Shown: piece by piece, positions 8,365-17,065 of the stretch | Numbering within the stretch: position 1 is the stretch's first letter | Layout of the letters: each line of letters opens with the position of its first letter | Source: CAZDSS01 sp964508185 | GTDB taxonomy: Bacteria; Pseudomonadota; Alphaproteobacteria; Sphingomonadales; Govanellaceae | Assembly: GCA_964508185.1 (NCBI GenBank) | Contig: CAZDSS010000018.1 | Span: 1 to 32,462, forward strand | Direction of reading: 5' to 3' | DNA: 32,462 bases | The notes under the pieces: generated by a model | The model's input: only the letters and a program-made list of their open reading frames with translations | Database searches by the model: none | Told to the model about the DNA's origin: nothing | Program-made: the position numbers and the translations under genes

Positions 8365-9594
8365 TCAATTCAAAAGGTTTTTAAAAAATTTACCATCTTT
8401 CATAATGGCGTGGAAGTGACTGCCGGGCTTCTCGAGCAGGGTGATGTCGTCCGCCGGATTGCCGTCGACCACCAGAAGATCGGCGAGCGCGCCCGGGGCG
8501 ATGCAGCCGAGGCGGCCGGACTGATTGAGGATTTCCGCATTCATGGAGGTGGCCGAGCGGATGATGTCCATGGCCGGCAGCACCTGGGCGCGCAAGCTGA
8601 ACTCCTTGGACTGGGCGACGATCATCTCGCCCATGAGGTCGGTGCCGAAGCCCATGCGCAGGCCCGCGTCGCGGCAGACTTCCAGCATCTGCAGACCGGC
8701 GCGGTTCACTTCCCGCAGCTTCTGCTTCACCGTGTCGGACAGGCCGTATTCATCGGCGTTGTCGGCGGATTCGCGATAGCAGATCAGGGTCGGCACCATG
8801 TAGGCGCCGCGCTCCGCCATGAAGCGCGCGGTGTCCATATCGACGAAATTGCCGTGCTCGATGGTGCGAACGCCACATTCCACGGCGCGGCGCATGCTGA
8901 GGGGCGTGTAGGAATGGGCCGCCACATAGGTGCCGCGGGCCCGCGCCTCCTCGACCGCGACGCGGATCTCGTCCATGGAATACTGGGTGTTCTCAAGGAG
9001 GTCATGGGGCGAGCCGACGCCGCCGGAGACCAGCACCTTGATATGGTCGGCGCCCTTGCGCAGCTCCTCGCGCACGGTATAGCGCACGTTTTCGACGCCA
9101 TCGGCGATGCGCGTCATGATGTCGAGCGCGCTGGTGCAGGCGCAGGGCACGCTTTCGTCCGTCAGGAAGCGATGGTCGCCGTGGCCGCCGGTCTGGCTCA
9201 GGGCGCGGCCCGAAATGAAGAGCCGCGGCCCGTCCACGAGCCCCGCCGCGATCGCCTGCTTCATGCCGAAGTCGCCGCCCGCCACGTCGCGCACGGTGGT
9301 GAAGCCGCGCTCCAGCATGCCGCGCACGCGCGGAATGGCGTGGGCCATCATCAGGGTATGCGGCATGCCGCGGGTCAGTTCCTGATTGAGATGGATGGCG
9401 TAGACATGGACATGGGCGTCGATGAGGCCCGGCATCAGGGTGCGGCCCTTGAGATCGAAGCGGCGGGCCGATGCGCTGCGGATGGGCGCATCATTCACCT
9501 CGCGGATCTCGTTGCCCTCCACGAGGACGTTCATGCCTTCCTTGGGGCTGTCGCTCACACCGTCGATCAGGGTGCAGTTTTCAAACAGGAACAT
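8365..9594 (-). CDS. Metal-dependent amidohydrolase (imidazolonepropionase/Xaa-Pro dipeptidase-like)
   Basis: The 409-residue product is an amidohydrolase-superfamily TIM barrel of the cytosolic group that includes prolidase-like and Xaa-Arg carboxypeptidases. Metal-site features seen are HVH at residues 61-63 (LIDAHVHV), a lysine in HIKVLVSGG, histidines in AAHSYTP and TIEHGN, and the catalytic aspartate in FGTDLMGE. The C-terminal strand reads GALADLLVVDGNP. No signal peptide is seen, so it acts in the cytoplasm. It lies between the MFS transporter and the regulator in the hydantoinase operon and probably cleaves an amide or dipeptide-like intermediate. The exact substrate cannot be assigned. 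Confidence 0.85.
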   Translation of the reverse strand: MFLFENCTLIDGVSDSPKEGMNVLVEGNEIREVNDAPIRSASARRFDLKGRTLMPGLIDAHVHVYAIHLNQELTRGMPHTLMMAHAIPRVRGMLERGFTTVRDVAGGDFGMKQAIAAGLVDGPRLFISGRALSQTGGHGDHRFLTDESVPCACTSALDIMTRIADGVENVRYTVREELRKGADHIKVLVSGGVGSPHDLLENTQYSMDEIRVAVEEARARGTYVAAHSYTPLSMRRAVECGVRTIEHGNFVDMDTARFMAERGAYMVPTLICYRESADNADEYGLSDTVKQKLREVNRAGLQMLEVCRDAGLRMGFGTDLMGEMIVAQSKEFSLRAQVLPAMDIIRSATSMNAEILNQSGRLGCIAPGALADLLVVDGNPADDITLLEKPGSHFHAIMKDGKFFKNLLN

Positions 9595-9635
9595 GTCTCA
9601 CCTTTACGCAAGAATGACGCATTGCGCCCGCCGCA

Positions 9636-10826
9636 TCAGACGGCGGGCAGAGCGGCGGCGCGCCGCCGCATGTGGCCCGCGACCACCAGGGTGATGGCGA
9701 TCACCACCAGGAAGTGGCCGCAGGCGGTATAGGCCAGGCCCTCGTAGCCGAGCTCGCGAATGGTCCAGCCGCCGGCGAGCGCGCCGAGCGATCCCCCCGC
9801 CGTCATGGCCGCGGAGGACGCCGCCGCAAGCCGCCCCGCGGGATCGGCAAGGGACAGGATCCCCATCACGTAGGGCACGATGAACAGCGACAGGATAAGG
9901 AACGAGGGCACCATGGCGGAATAGACCATGGCGGAGGGCAGGTAAATGAGAGCGAGCGCCGTCGCGATCAGCAAGGCGACCCCCGCGAGGATCGGCCGCG
10001 TATGGCCGAAGCGGGTGTCGATGACGCGTGCAAGCGTCGGCCCGCCGATGGTGAGGAACGCCGCCACCGACAGCACGCCGCCGATCTGGGCGACCGTAAG
10101 ATCAAGCCGCGCGCCCAGCCGCTCGATGAAGGTCCAGATGGACGCCTGCCCCGTCCAGAGGATGATGAGCGCGGCGAGCGCCAGGAAGCCGAACAGGGGG
10201 ATCTCGCGGATCCTGAGGTTGCGAACTTCGGACGCCGCCATGCTGCGGTTCGGGAACCAGACGAGGAACAGCGCGCCGATCACGGCGACACCCGCCATCA
10301 TGAGGAACGCGCCCTTGGCCCCGCCCATCTCGATGAAGAAGGGCGCCATCAGATAGAAGGCGGTCGAGAAGACCGCATAGGTCGCATTCAGGAGAGCAAA
10401 GGCGCGGGTCGGATGCTTCGCGCCCGCGGCGAGGCTGAAGACGATCGCGACCACAAGGCCCTTGCCGATCCCCGTGAGCACGCGGAAGGCGGTGAGCCAC
10501 AGGCCGCTTTCCGCATAGGCCGCAAGGAAGTTGCCCGCGAACAGCAGCGCGAGCCCCAGGATCACCGTAAGGCGCGCGTTCAGGCGATGGACGAGCGCCG
10601 CGACGAGGAGCGACACCACGGCGACCGCCGCGAATTCGGTGGACGCGACGGATCCCGCCGCATCGGCCGACAGGCCCAGATCGTCGATGATGGCGCCGAT
10701 CCAGAGCGGCATCACCATCTGCGAGGAGAAGCCCGTGCAGACGATGAAGATCAGGGCGCAAAGCTCCAGGGGGCGGAAGTCCCGCCCCCCGGGATTGATC
10801 GCCTGCGACGCGGCGGCTCCTGCCAT
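9636..10826 (-). CDS. Major facilitator superfamily transporter
   Basis: This 396-residue inner-membrane protein has about 12 hydrophobic segments in two halves. The loop between TM2 and TM3 (VHRLNARLTVILGLAL) resembles the MFS signature. A GGAG ribosome site precedes the start, nine bases after the hyuB stop. By position it imports the substrate of the neighbouring hydantoinase and amidohydrolase enzymes, presumably after the TonB receptor brings it across the outer membrane. Substrate unknown. Confidence 0.87.
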   Translation of the reverse strand: MAGAAASQAINPGGRDFRPLELCALIFIVCTGFSSQMVMPLWIGAIIDDLGLSADAAGSVASTEFAAVAVVSLLVAALVHRLNARLTVILGLALLFAGNFLAAYAESGLWLTAFRVLTGIGKGLVVAIVFSLAAGAKHPTRAFALLNATYAVFSTAFYLMAPFFIEMGGAKGAFLMMAGVAVIGALFLVWFPNRSMAASEVRNLRIREIPLFGFLALAALIILWTGQASIWTFIERLGARLDLTVAQIGGVLSVAAFLTIGGPTLARVIDTRFGHTRPILAGVALLIATALALIYLPSAMVYSAMVPSFLILSLFIVPYVMGILSLADPAGRLAAASSAAMTAGGSLGALAGGWTIRELGYEGLAYTACGHFLVVIAITLVVAGHMRRRAAALPAV

Positions 10827-10835
10827 GGAGGTCTC

Positions 10836-12503
10836 CTAGTTGCCGTAGCCGTAGTAGGTGCGGGCCGCTTCCTCGCTGATGCTGCCGTTGAGGAGATCCT
10901 CGCGCACGAGCTTCGGATCACGCTCGCGCGGATCGCCGTAGCCGCCGCCCCCGCCGGTCTCGCAGACGAAACGTTCGCCGGCCTTGAGCGGGAGCTGCTC
11001 CACCTTGTTGACGACGAAGCCTTCGGGCCGGTCCTTCTTGTAGACCGTGACCTTGGGCGACGCGCCATCCTTGCCGCCGAAGAGGCCCCACTGGGGCGTG
11101 CGCGCGCGGTCGAAATGGAGCGTCACCGTGGCGTCGGTCAGCACCTCGTATTCCTTGACGACGTTGAGGCCGCCGCGGAACTTGCCCGCGCCGCCGCTGT
11201 CGACGCCGAGCTGCAGGCGATTGATGCGCACGGGGTTGCGGCTTTCGAGGGTTTCGACCGGCATGTTGCGGAAGTCGCCCGCGGCCGAATGGATGACCGC
11301 GCTCGCCCCGTCGCCCTCGATGCTCGCGCCCCAGCCGCCGTCCAGCGCCTCGCCGCTCATGAAGAGACGGCCGGTGCGCGGATCCTCGCCGATGACGAAG
11401 ACGTTCCAGGAGTCACCCGGAAGCCCCGCCGCCACATGTTCGGGAAGCGCAGGCGACAACGCCTTGACGATGAGGTCTATGAGCAGCATGACCGGGTGCG
11501 GCCGCATGCAGGGCGCCGGATCCTCCGCATGGAAGATGGAGCCCTTCTCGGCCTTCACCTCGATATTGCGGAAGCTGCCGTCGTTGATGTCCGGCTCGGC
11601 CTCGGGATAGAGGAGCGCGAGCGCGAGACGCACGGCGGAGACCGTGTTGGCGAAGCCGGTGTTGAGGTTGCCCGGCCGCTGCTTGCTGGAGCCGGTGGTA
11701 TCCACCAGCATGCGGTCGCCCTGGATCGTCACCTTCACCTTGACCACCACGGGATCATCGGTGACGCCGTCGTTGTCCGAGCAGCCTTCCGCTTCATAGA
11801 CGCCGTCGGGGATCGAGGCGATGAAGCTGCGGAACTTCGATTCGGTGGCGTTGAAGATGTGATCGGTGGCGTTCGCCAGGGTGTCGCGGCCGAAGCGCCG
11901 CACCAGCCAGCGCATGCGCTCCGCCCCCAGACGGATCGCGGCGATCTGCGCCTTGAGGTCGCCCATCAGGGTCTTGGGCGTGCGGCTGTTGATGCAGAGA
12001 AGGTCGATCACGTCCTGCACCCACTTGCCCTGATCCATGATCTTGGTCGGGCCCCAGCGCATCCCTTCCTGGAAGATGTTGCGGCTGTTCACCGGGAAGC
12101 CCGGCTCGGCCGTGCCGATATCGTTCCAGTGGGCGCGCATGCAGAGGAAGCCGTCGATCACGCCGTCGGTGGCGACGACGCCGATCACGTCCACGTCGTT
12201 CAGGTGCCCGCCGGTGATGTAGGTGTCGTTCACCGTGAAGACGTCGCCGTCCTTCAGGTTCTCGTATCCGTACTTCTCGATGGTCGCCTTGAGGCCCGCG
12301 TCGAGCCCGCCGGTGAACAGCGGCAGGCCGGCATACTGGCCGAGAAGCCGCGCCTTGGCGTCGAAGATGCCGATGCCGTAGTCATGGCTTTCATAGATGA
12401 TCGGCGAATAGGCGCTGCGCGCGATCACCGCGCTCATGTCGTCGGCGATGGCGTTGTAGGCGTTGCGAATGACTTCGCTGGTGATGGGATCGGTATTGCT
12501 CAT
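10836..12503 (-). CDS. hyuB: Hydantoinase B / oxoprolinase family subunit
   Basis: The B subunit (555 residues) of ATP-dependent N-methylhydantoinase/5-oxoprolinase-type enzymes, which open cyclic amides such as hydantoins or pyroglutamate with ATP hydrolysis by the A subunit. It starts with the family pattern PITSEVIRNAYNAIADDMSAVIARSAYSPII, has GHLNDVDVIG and HWNDIGTAEPG in the middle, and ends ETGGGGGYGDPRERD. It shares four bases (ATGA) with hyuA. Whether the substrate is an N-methylhydantoin, 5-oxoproline or another lactam cannot be told. Confidence 0.92.
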   Translation of the reverse strand: MSNTDPITSEVIRNAYNAIADDMSAVIARSAYSPIIYESHDYGIGIFDAKARLLGQYAGLPLFTGGLDAGLKATIEKYGYENLKDGDVFTVNDTYITGGHLNDVDVIGVVATDGVIDGFLCMRAHWNDIGTAEPGFPVNSRNIFQEGMRWGPTKIMDQGKWVQDVIDLLCINSRTPKTLMGDLKAQIAAIRLGAERMRWLVRRFGRDTLANATDHIFNATESKFRSFIASIPDGVYEAEGCSDNDGVTDDPVVVKVKVTIQGDRMLVDTTGSSKQRPGNLNTGFANTVSAVRLALALLYPEAEPDINDGSFRNIEVKAEKGSIFHAEDPAPCMRPHPVMLLIDLIVKALSPALPEHVAAGLPGDSWNVFVIGEDPRTGRLFMSGEALDGGWGASIEGDGASAVIHSAAGDFRNMPVETLESRNPVRINRLQLGVDSGGAGKFRGGLNVVKEYEVLTDATVTLHFDRARTPQWGLFGGKDGASPKVTVYKKDRPEGFVVNKVEQLPLKAGERFVCETGGGGGYGDPRERDPKLVREDLLNGSISEEAARTYYGYGN

Positions 12504-14566
12504 TGCGCGATCTCCCGGAGGGCGAGAACCAGATTGCCGCGTTCGTCGATGGAGGCGACGAAATCAGGCGGCACGATTGTGGTGCATGTGGATTCCTCCA
12601 CCACCACCGGTCCGGGGAATTCCTTCCCCTGCGGCATGTCCACGCGGGCGATGAAGGGCGTATCGAGCGCCTGGCCGTCGAACAGCACCTTGCGCACCCG
12701 CGTGCCGCCGCCCTGCCGTTCCTCGCGCCGCACGGCGGTCGAAAAGCGCGACCGGTCGATGCCCGAGCGACCGATGGCGCGGAGCCGCAGCGCGGAGACC
12801 TCGAGCGCCTCCTCCGGATTGCTGTGGCCGAAGGTCTTTTCATAAAGCTCGGAGAAGAGCGCCTTCACGCGGGCGTCGTTCGCCGCCGCATCGGGGCTTG
12901 CGAACAGCGCGGCGTCGAGCGGCACCGAGATCGAATATTCCTGACCCACATAGCGGATGTCGAGCTGGCGGATGAATTCGATGCGGTCACGGGTCGCACC
13001 TTCCTCCAGCAGGATCGCGCCAAGCTCGGCCTCGAGCGCCGAGAAGCGCTGGTCGAGCGCCGCCCAGTCCGCTTCGGCGAGCAGCATCAGGCGGCTTTCG
13101 GCCACGTCATGGATGAGGTCCGACTGGATCATGCCCCAGGCGGAGAAGGCGCCCGCCGATTGCGGCACGATGACCTTGCGGATGCCGAGAAGGCGGGCGA
13201 TGTCCGCCGCATGCATGGGACCGGCGCCGCCATAGGCGACGAGGGCGAAAGTGCGCGGGTCGATGCCCCGGCGCACGGTGATGGTGCGGATGGCGTTGGC
13301 CATCTGCTCGTTGATGACGTCGAGAATGCCCTGGGCCGCAACGTCGGCGCCAAGGCCGAACTGGCCGCCGATGCGCGCCACCGCCTCGCGGGCGAGCTGC
13401 GGCTTCAGCGTGAGATTGGAGCCGAAGGCGCTTTCGTCGTTGAGACGGCCAAGCGCAAGGTTCGAATCGGTCACCGTCGCTTCCGTGCCGCCGAAGCCGT
13501 AGCCCGCGGGGCCGGGACGCGCGCCGGCGCTGTGCGGCCCGACGCGAAGCGCGCCGCTGTCGTTCCAGGCGATGGACCCGCCGCCCGCGCCGATCGTATG
13601 GATGTCCACCATGGGGGCGAGAATGGGGAAGCCGCCCACCTCGCGCTCGGTGCGGATGGCGGAATCACCTTCCACCACGAGGCTGGCCTCGAAGCTGGTG
13701 CCGCCCATGTCGACGCAGATGAGGTTCTTGTCGTCGCTCAACGCCGCAAGCGCCCGGCCCGCCACGTTGCCGCCCACGGGGCCCGAGAGCAGGGTGAGAA
13801 TGCCCTTGCTTTCCGCTTCCCTGGCGCTGATGAGGCCGCCGTTCGACTGCAGGAGGAAGAGGCGCGTATCCTTCCAGGCGGAAAGCGCCTTGGTGAGGCT
13901 CGACAGGTACCGCTTCAGGACCGGCGAGCCATAGGCGTTGATGACCGTGGTGCTGGTGCGCTCATATTCGCGCCATTCGCGGCAGACCTCGTGGGAGGCC
14001 GTCACGAACAGGTCCGGCGCGGCTTGGCGCAGCGTCTCGGCGACGAAGGCCTCGTTCTCCGGATTGGCGTAGCTGTGGAGGAAGCAGATGGCGACGCTTT
14101 CGATGCCTTCGGCCTTGAGCTTTTCGGCAATGGCTTCCACCTCCGCGGCGGTCGGCGCGACGAGCACGCTGCCGTCGGCGGCCACCCGCTCCGTCACCTC
14201 GAACACATGCTTCCGCGGGACCAGGGGATCCGGGTAGCGGAAATGCATGTCGTAGGGCGTCGGCCGGTTGCCGCGGCGCATTTCATAGACGTCGCGGAAC
14301 CCCTTGGTGGTGAGCAGCGCCGTCTTCGCCCCCTTGCGTTCGAGGAAGGCATTGAGATGGACCGTGGTGCCGTGGAGGATGGTGGCCGGACGGTCCTCGT
14401 CGATGCCCGCGGCCTTGAGGGCCTGGACCACCGAGGGCCAGAACTCCGGCGGCGAGGACGGGACCTTGACGGTCCGCAACTCGTTGGCCTGGGGATCGAA
14501 CATCACGAGGTCCGTGAAGGTGCCCCCGACGTCGATGCCCACATATACGCGACTGTCTTCTTTCAT
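12500..14566 (-). CDS. hyuA: Hydantoinase A / oxoprolinase family subunit (ATPase)
   Basis: The ATP-binding subunit, 688 residues from the ATG at 14566 (MKEDSRVYVGIDVGGTFTD). A longer reading from 14695 is rejected because GGGAG lies just upstream of 14566 and the family begins with the VGIDVGGTFTD phosphate motif. Further actin-like ATPase motifs are CVDMGGTSFEAS, GAGGGSIAW and YGGAGPMHA. In the second motif the usual aspartate (GGTS-x-D) is glutamate. It is the first gene of a five-gene minus-strand operon, divergent from the TonB receptor. Its role is to activate a cyclic amide by phosphorylation for opening with HyuB. Confidence 0.92.
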   Translation of the reverse strand: MKEDSRVYVGIDVGGTFTDLVMFDPQANELRTVKVPSSPPEFWPSVVQALKAAGIDEDRPATILHGTTVHLNAFLERKGAKTALLTTKGFRDVYEMRRGNRPTPYDMHFRYPDPLVPRKHVFEVTERVAADGSVLVAPTAAEVEAIAEKLKAEGIESVAICFLHSYANPENEAFVAETLRQAAPDLFVTASHEVCREWREYERTSTTVINAYGSPVLKRYLSSLTKALSAWKDTRLFLLQSNGGLISAREAESKGILTLLSGPVGGNVAGRALAALSDDKNLICVDMGGTSFEASLVVEGDSAIRTEREVGGFPILAPMVDIHTIGAGGGSIAWNDSGALRVGPHSAGARPGPAGYGFGGTEATVTDSNLALGRLNDESAFGSNLTLKPQLAREAVARIGGQFGLGADVAAQGILDVINEQMANAIRTITVRRGIDPRTFALVAYGGAGPMHAADIARLLGIRKVIVPQSAGAFSAWGMIQSDLIHDVAESRLMLLAEADWAALDQRFSALEAELGAILLEEGATRDRIEFIRQLDIRYVGQEYSISVPLDAALFASPDAAANDARVKALFSELYEKTFGHSNPEEALEVSALRLRAIGRSGIDRSRFSTAVRREERQGGGTRVRKVLFDGQALDTPFIARVDMPQGKEFPGPVVVEESTCTTIVPPDFVASIDERGNLVLALREIAQ

Positions 14567-14636
14567 ACTGCTCCCGCCTTCCAGCAAAGAATACCGAGCC
14601 AATGGGGCGTCGGGTAGCTCAAATCCCGACGCTTTT

Positions 14637-14664
14637 GGATATCGGATATCGGATATTGGATATT
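14637..14664. repeat. Four tandem heptamers GGATAT(C/T) in a divergent promoter region
   Basis: Two copies of GGATATC are followed by two of GGATATT, head to tail, in the AT-rich spacer between hyuA and the TonB receptor (14567-14782). Phased short repeats here may be regulator sites or a bent or easily melted promoter element. Confidence 0.7.
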
Positions 14665-14673
14665 GAATCCAAT
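14655..14673. promoter_or_regulatory. Inverted repeat ATTGGAT-N5-ATCCAAT, candidate operator
   Basis: A perfect seven-base inverted repeat with a five-base spacer overlaps the last heptamer repeat and lies about 90 bases upstream of hyuA and 110 of the receptor gene. Position and symmetry suit a dimeric GntR-type repressor; the operon's own GntR protein is the obvious candidate. Binding is inferred. Confidence 0.45.
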
Positions 14674-14782
14674 CTTTTTTGATGCTAGTCGTCAAGGATC
14701 GAAAAGTCCATAGGACCGTTCGAGATTCTCATGAGTAACCAGGCCGACATCGGAGCAAACCGAGGGGCCCACGGAGGAAAAG

Positions 14783-17002
14783 ATGCGTAAACTTTCCCTA
14801 TGGAATCTGGCCGGCACCTCGTTGCTGGCGCTTGGCGTCGTGCAGCCCGCCCTCGCCCAGGCATCCTTCGAGGAAATCGTGGTCACGGCCCAGCGTCGTG
14901 AGCAGAGCCTCCAGGATGTGTCCATCTCCATCACCGCCTTCACCGGCGACAACATGCGCGAACTGCGCGTCGACCGGCCGCAGGAAGTGTCGGTGATGAC
15001 CCCCGGCATGTTCGCCACCGGCTCGCGCGGCGACGCCAACCCGATCTTCACGATCCGCGGCATCGGCCTCAATGACTTCCTGTCCAACAACAACCCCACC
15101 GTCGGCATCTATGTGGACGAGGTGGTGCAGCCCTTCACCCCGCTCCTCGGCTTCCAGATGTTCGACCTGGAGCGCATCGAGGTGCTGAAGGGCCCGCAGG
15201 GCACGCTCTATGGCCGCAACACCACGGGCGGCGCCATCAACTTCATCAGCCGCAAGCCGACCGAAGAGGTCGAAGGCTATGCGAGCGCGACCTATGCCCG
15301 CTTCGACCGCCTGGAGCTTGAAGGCGCCATCGGCGGCGCCGTCGCCCCGAACGTGGCCGTCCGCATCGCCGGCAAGACCACCCAGCAGTCCGGCGGCTGG
15401 CAGACCAATGCGCTGACCGGCGAGAAGGTCGGCGAGATCGACCGCAGCGCCGTCCGCGCCCAGATCCTGTTCACCCCGAGCGAGAACCTCGACATCCTGG
15501 TGAAGGGCAGCCTGTTCAAGGACAATTCCGACCTGCAGCTGCGCGAGCATGTGGGCTCCTACGCCGCGCCGTTCGACATGACCCCCTGCCCGGGCGTGGC
15601 CACCGGCGCGATCCTGCCCGGCCAGTGCGTGGACTTCCTCGGCTACTCCGACTCGACCCCGGATCGCCGCACGGTCGAGAACAGCGCCATCTACGGCCAC
15701 AAGAGCGACGCCGACGCCCAGGACATCGCCGCCACCATCAACTGGCACGGCGACGGCTTCACCCTCACCTCGATCACGAGCTATGCGAGCTTCAGCCGCC
15801 TGTCCGGCGACGACACCGACGGCTCGGCCCTGATCCAGCTCGACTCCCTGTTCTCGGACGACATCGAATCCTTCACCCAGGAACTGCGCGTGACGTCCGA
15901 CGACGCGAGCGATCTGAAGTGGGTGGTCGGCGCCTACTATTCGTGGGACCGCATCGACGGCGACATCCTGCAGGCGCTCGATGATCACATCTTCCAGACC
16001 CGCGTGGACACCAGCTGGAGCCAGAAGACCGACGCCTACGCGATCTTCGGCCAGGTCGAATATGACGTGACCGACCAGATCCGCCTCATCGGCGGCCTGC
16101 GCTACACGGAAGAGAAGAAGAAGTACGCCTACGACTCGATCGACCTCGATCCGTTCGGCACCAGCACGCTTCCGCTGCCCGTGGCCGGCGTGCGCGACAC
16201 GCTCAAGGAAGACAATCTCTCCGGCAAGATCGGCGTCGACTTCACCGTCAACGACGACCTGATGCTCTATGCGAGCGCCAGCAAGGGCTACAAGAGCGGC
16301 GGCTACAACGGGGCGATCGCCTTCAACCGCGCCGAGCTTCTGCCGTTCACCGGCGAAGACCTCTATGCCTATGAAGTGGGCGCCAAGTCGACGCTGTGGG
16401 ATGGCAAGCTCCGCCTCAACGTCGCCGGCTACTACTACGACTGGCGCGACTTCCAGGCCTTCGTCACCCAGATCCGCGAAGGCGTGAACGTGATCGTGCT
16501 CTCCAACGCCGGCGACGCCGAAGTGTGGGGTCTCGAGCTCGAAGCGGTCGCCATGCCGACCGACCGCCTGATGATCCGCGCGGCCGCCAACTACATGGAC
16601 ACGGAAATCTCCAAGTTCAACGCGGAAGGCGGCGACGACTTCACGGGCAACCGTCTGGCCAACTCGCCCGAATTCAGCTTCAGCAGCCAGGTGCGCTATG
16701 ACCTGCCTGTGGAAGAGCTGGGCTTCGGCGCCTACATCCTCGGCGACGCGTCCTATCGCAGCCGGGTCTACTACTCGCTCGGCAACCGCCTGCAGAGCTC
16801 GCAGGACGGCTACTGGCTGCTCAATGCCCGTCTCGGCATCACCAGCCCCGACGAGAAGTGGGAACTGGCCATCTGGGGCCGCAACCTCACCAACAAGCTG
16901 TACGTGAGCTCGTCTTACGACAACTTCGGCGGCATCTTCCCGTCGCAGAACTTCCTGGGTGATCCGCGCACCTACGGCGCGACCCTCTCGGTCAAGTTCT
17001 AA
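14783..17002 (+). CDS. TonB-dependent outer-membrane receptor
   Basis: The 739-residue protein has a signal peptide (cleavage near ALA-QA, residue ~26), a TonB box-like segment (EEIVVTAQRR), a plug domain (SIFTIRGIGL-type block, VYVDEV-like VGIYVDEVVQ, LKGPQGTLYGRNTTGGAINFIS) and a 22-strand-type barrel ending in YGATLSVKF, with the terminal phenylalanine of outer-membrane proteins. GGAGG precedes the ATG. It is the high-affinity uptake step for a ligand that probably feeds the adjacent enzymes, because it is divergent from hyuA and co-directional with the FAD oxidoreductase. Nothing in the sequence points to iron rather than an organic ligand. Confidence 0.93.
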   Translation: MRKLSLWNLAGTSLLALGVVQPALAQASFEEIVVTAQRREQSLQDVSISITAFTGDNMRELRVDRPQEVSVMTPGMFATGSRGDANPIFTIRGIGLNDFLSNNNPTVGIYVDEVVQPFTPLLGFQMFDLERIEVLKGPQGTLYGRNTTGGAINFISRKPTEEVEGYASATYARFDRLELEGAIGGAVAPNVAVRIAGKTTQQSGGWQTNALTGEKVGEIDRSAVRAQILFTPSENLDILVKGSLFKDNSDLQLREHVGSYAAPFDMTPCPGVATGAILPGQCVDFLGYSDSTPDRRTVENSAIYGHKSDADAQDIAATINWHGDGFTLTSITSYASFSRLSGDDTDGSALIQLDSLFSDDIESFTQELRVTSDDASDLKWVVGAYYSWDRIDGDILQALDDHIFQTRVDTSWSQKTDAYAIFGQVEYDVTDQIRLIGGLRYTEEKKKYAYDSIDLDPFGTSTLPLPVAGVRDTLKEDNLSGKIGVDFTVNDDLMLYASASKGYKSGGYNGAIAFNRAELLPFTGEDLYAYEVGAKSTLWDGKLRLNVAGYYYDWRDFQAFVTQIREGVNVIVLSNAGDAEVWGLELEAVAMPTDRLMIRAAANYMDTEISKFNAEGGDDFTGNRLANSPEFSFSSQVRYDLPVEELGFGAYILGDASYRSRVYYSLGNRLQSSQDGYWLLNARLGITSPDEKWELAIWGRNLTNKLYVSSSYDNFGGIFPSQNFLGDPRTYGATLSVKF

Positions 17003-17014
17003 CCTCCATGGCAG

Positions 17015-17048
17015 CCGGCCGGCCGATCCCCAACGATCGGCCGGCCGG
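17015..17048 (+). terminator. Long perfect hairpin between the receptor and FAD oxidoreductase genes
   Basis: Two 14-base arms (17015-17028, 17035-17048) pair perfectly around a six-base loop. No T tract follows, and the next gene starts 18 bases later. It could be a partial terminator or an mRNA 3'-end stabilizer that sets receptor expression above that of the oxidoreductase. Confidence 0.5.
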
Positions 17049-17065
17049 ACTGCGAGAGCCGGATA

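Noticed and set aside
9672..12845. Very long plus-strand open frame of 1057 codons opposite the MFS and hyuB genes
   Set aside because: It is the antisense shadow of well-supported genes in GC-rich DNA. Its Arg/His/Gly/Ala-rich sequence matches no domain.
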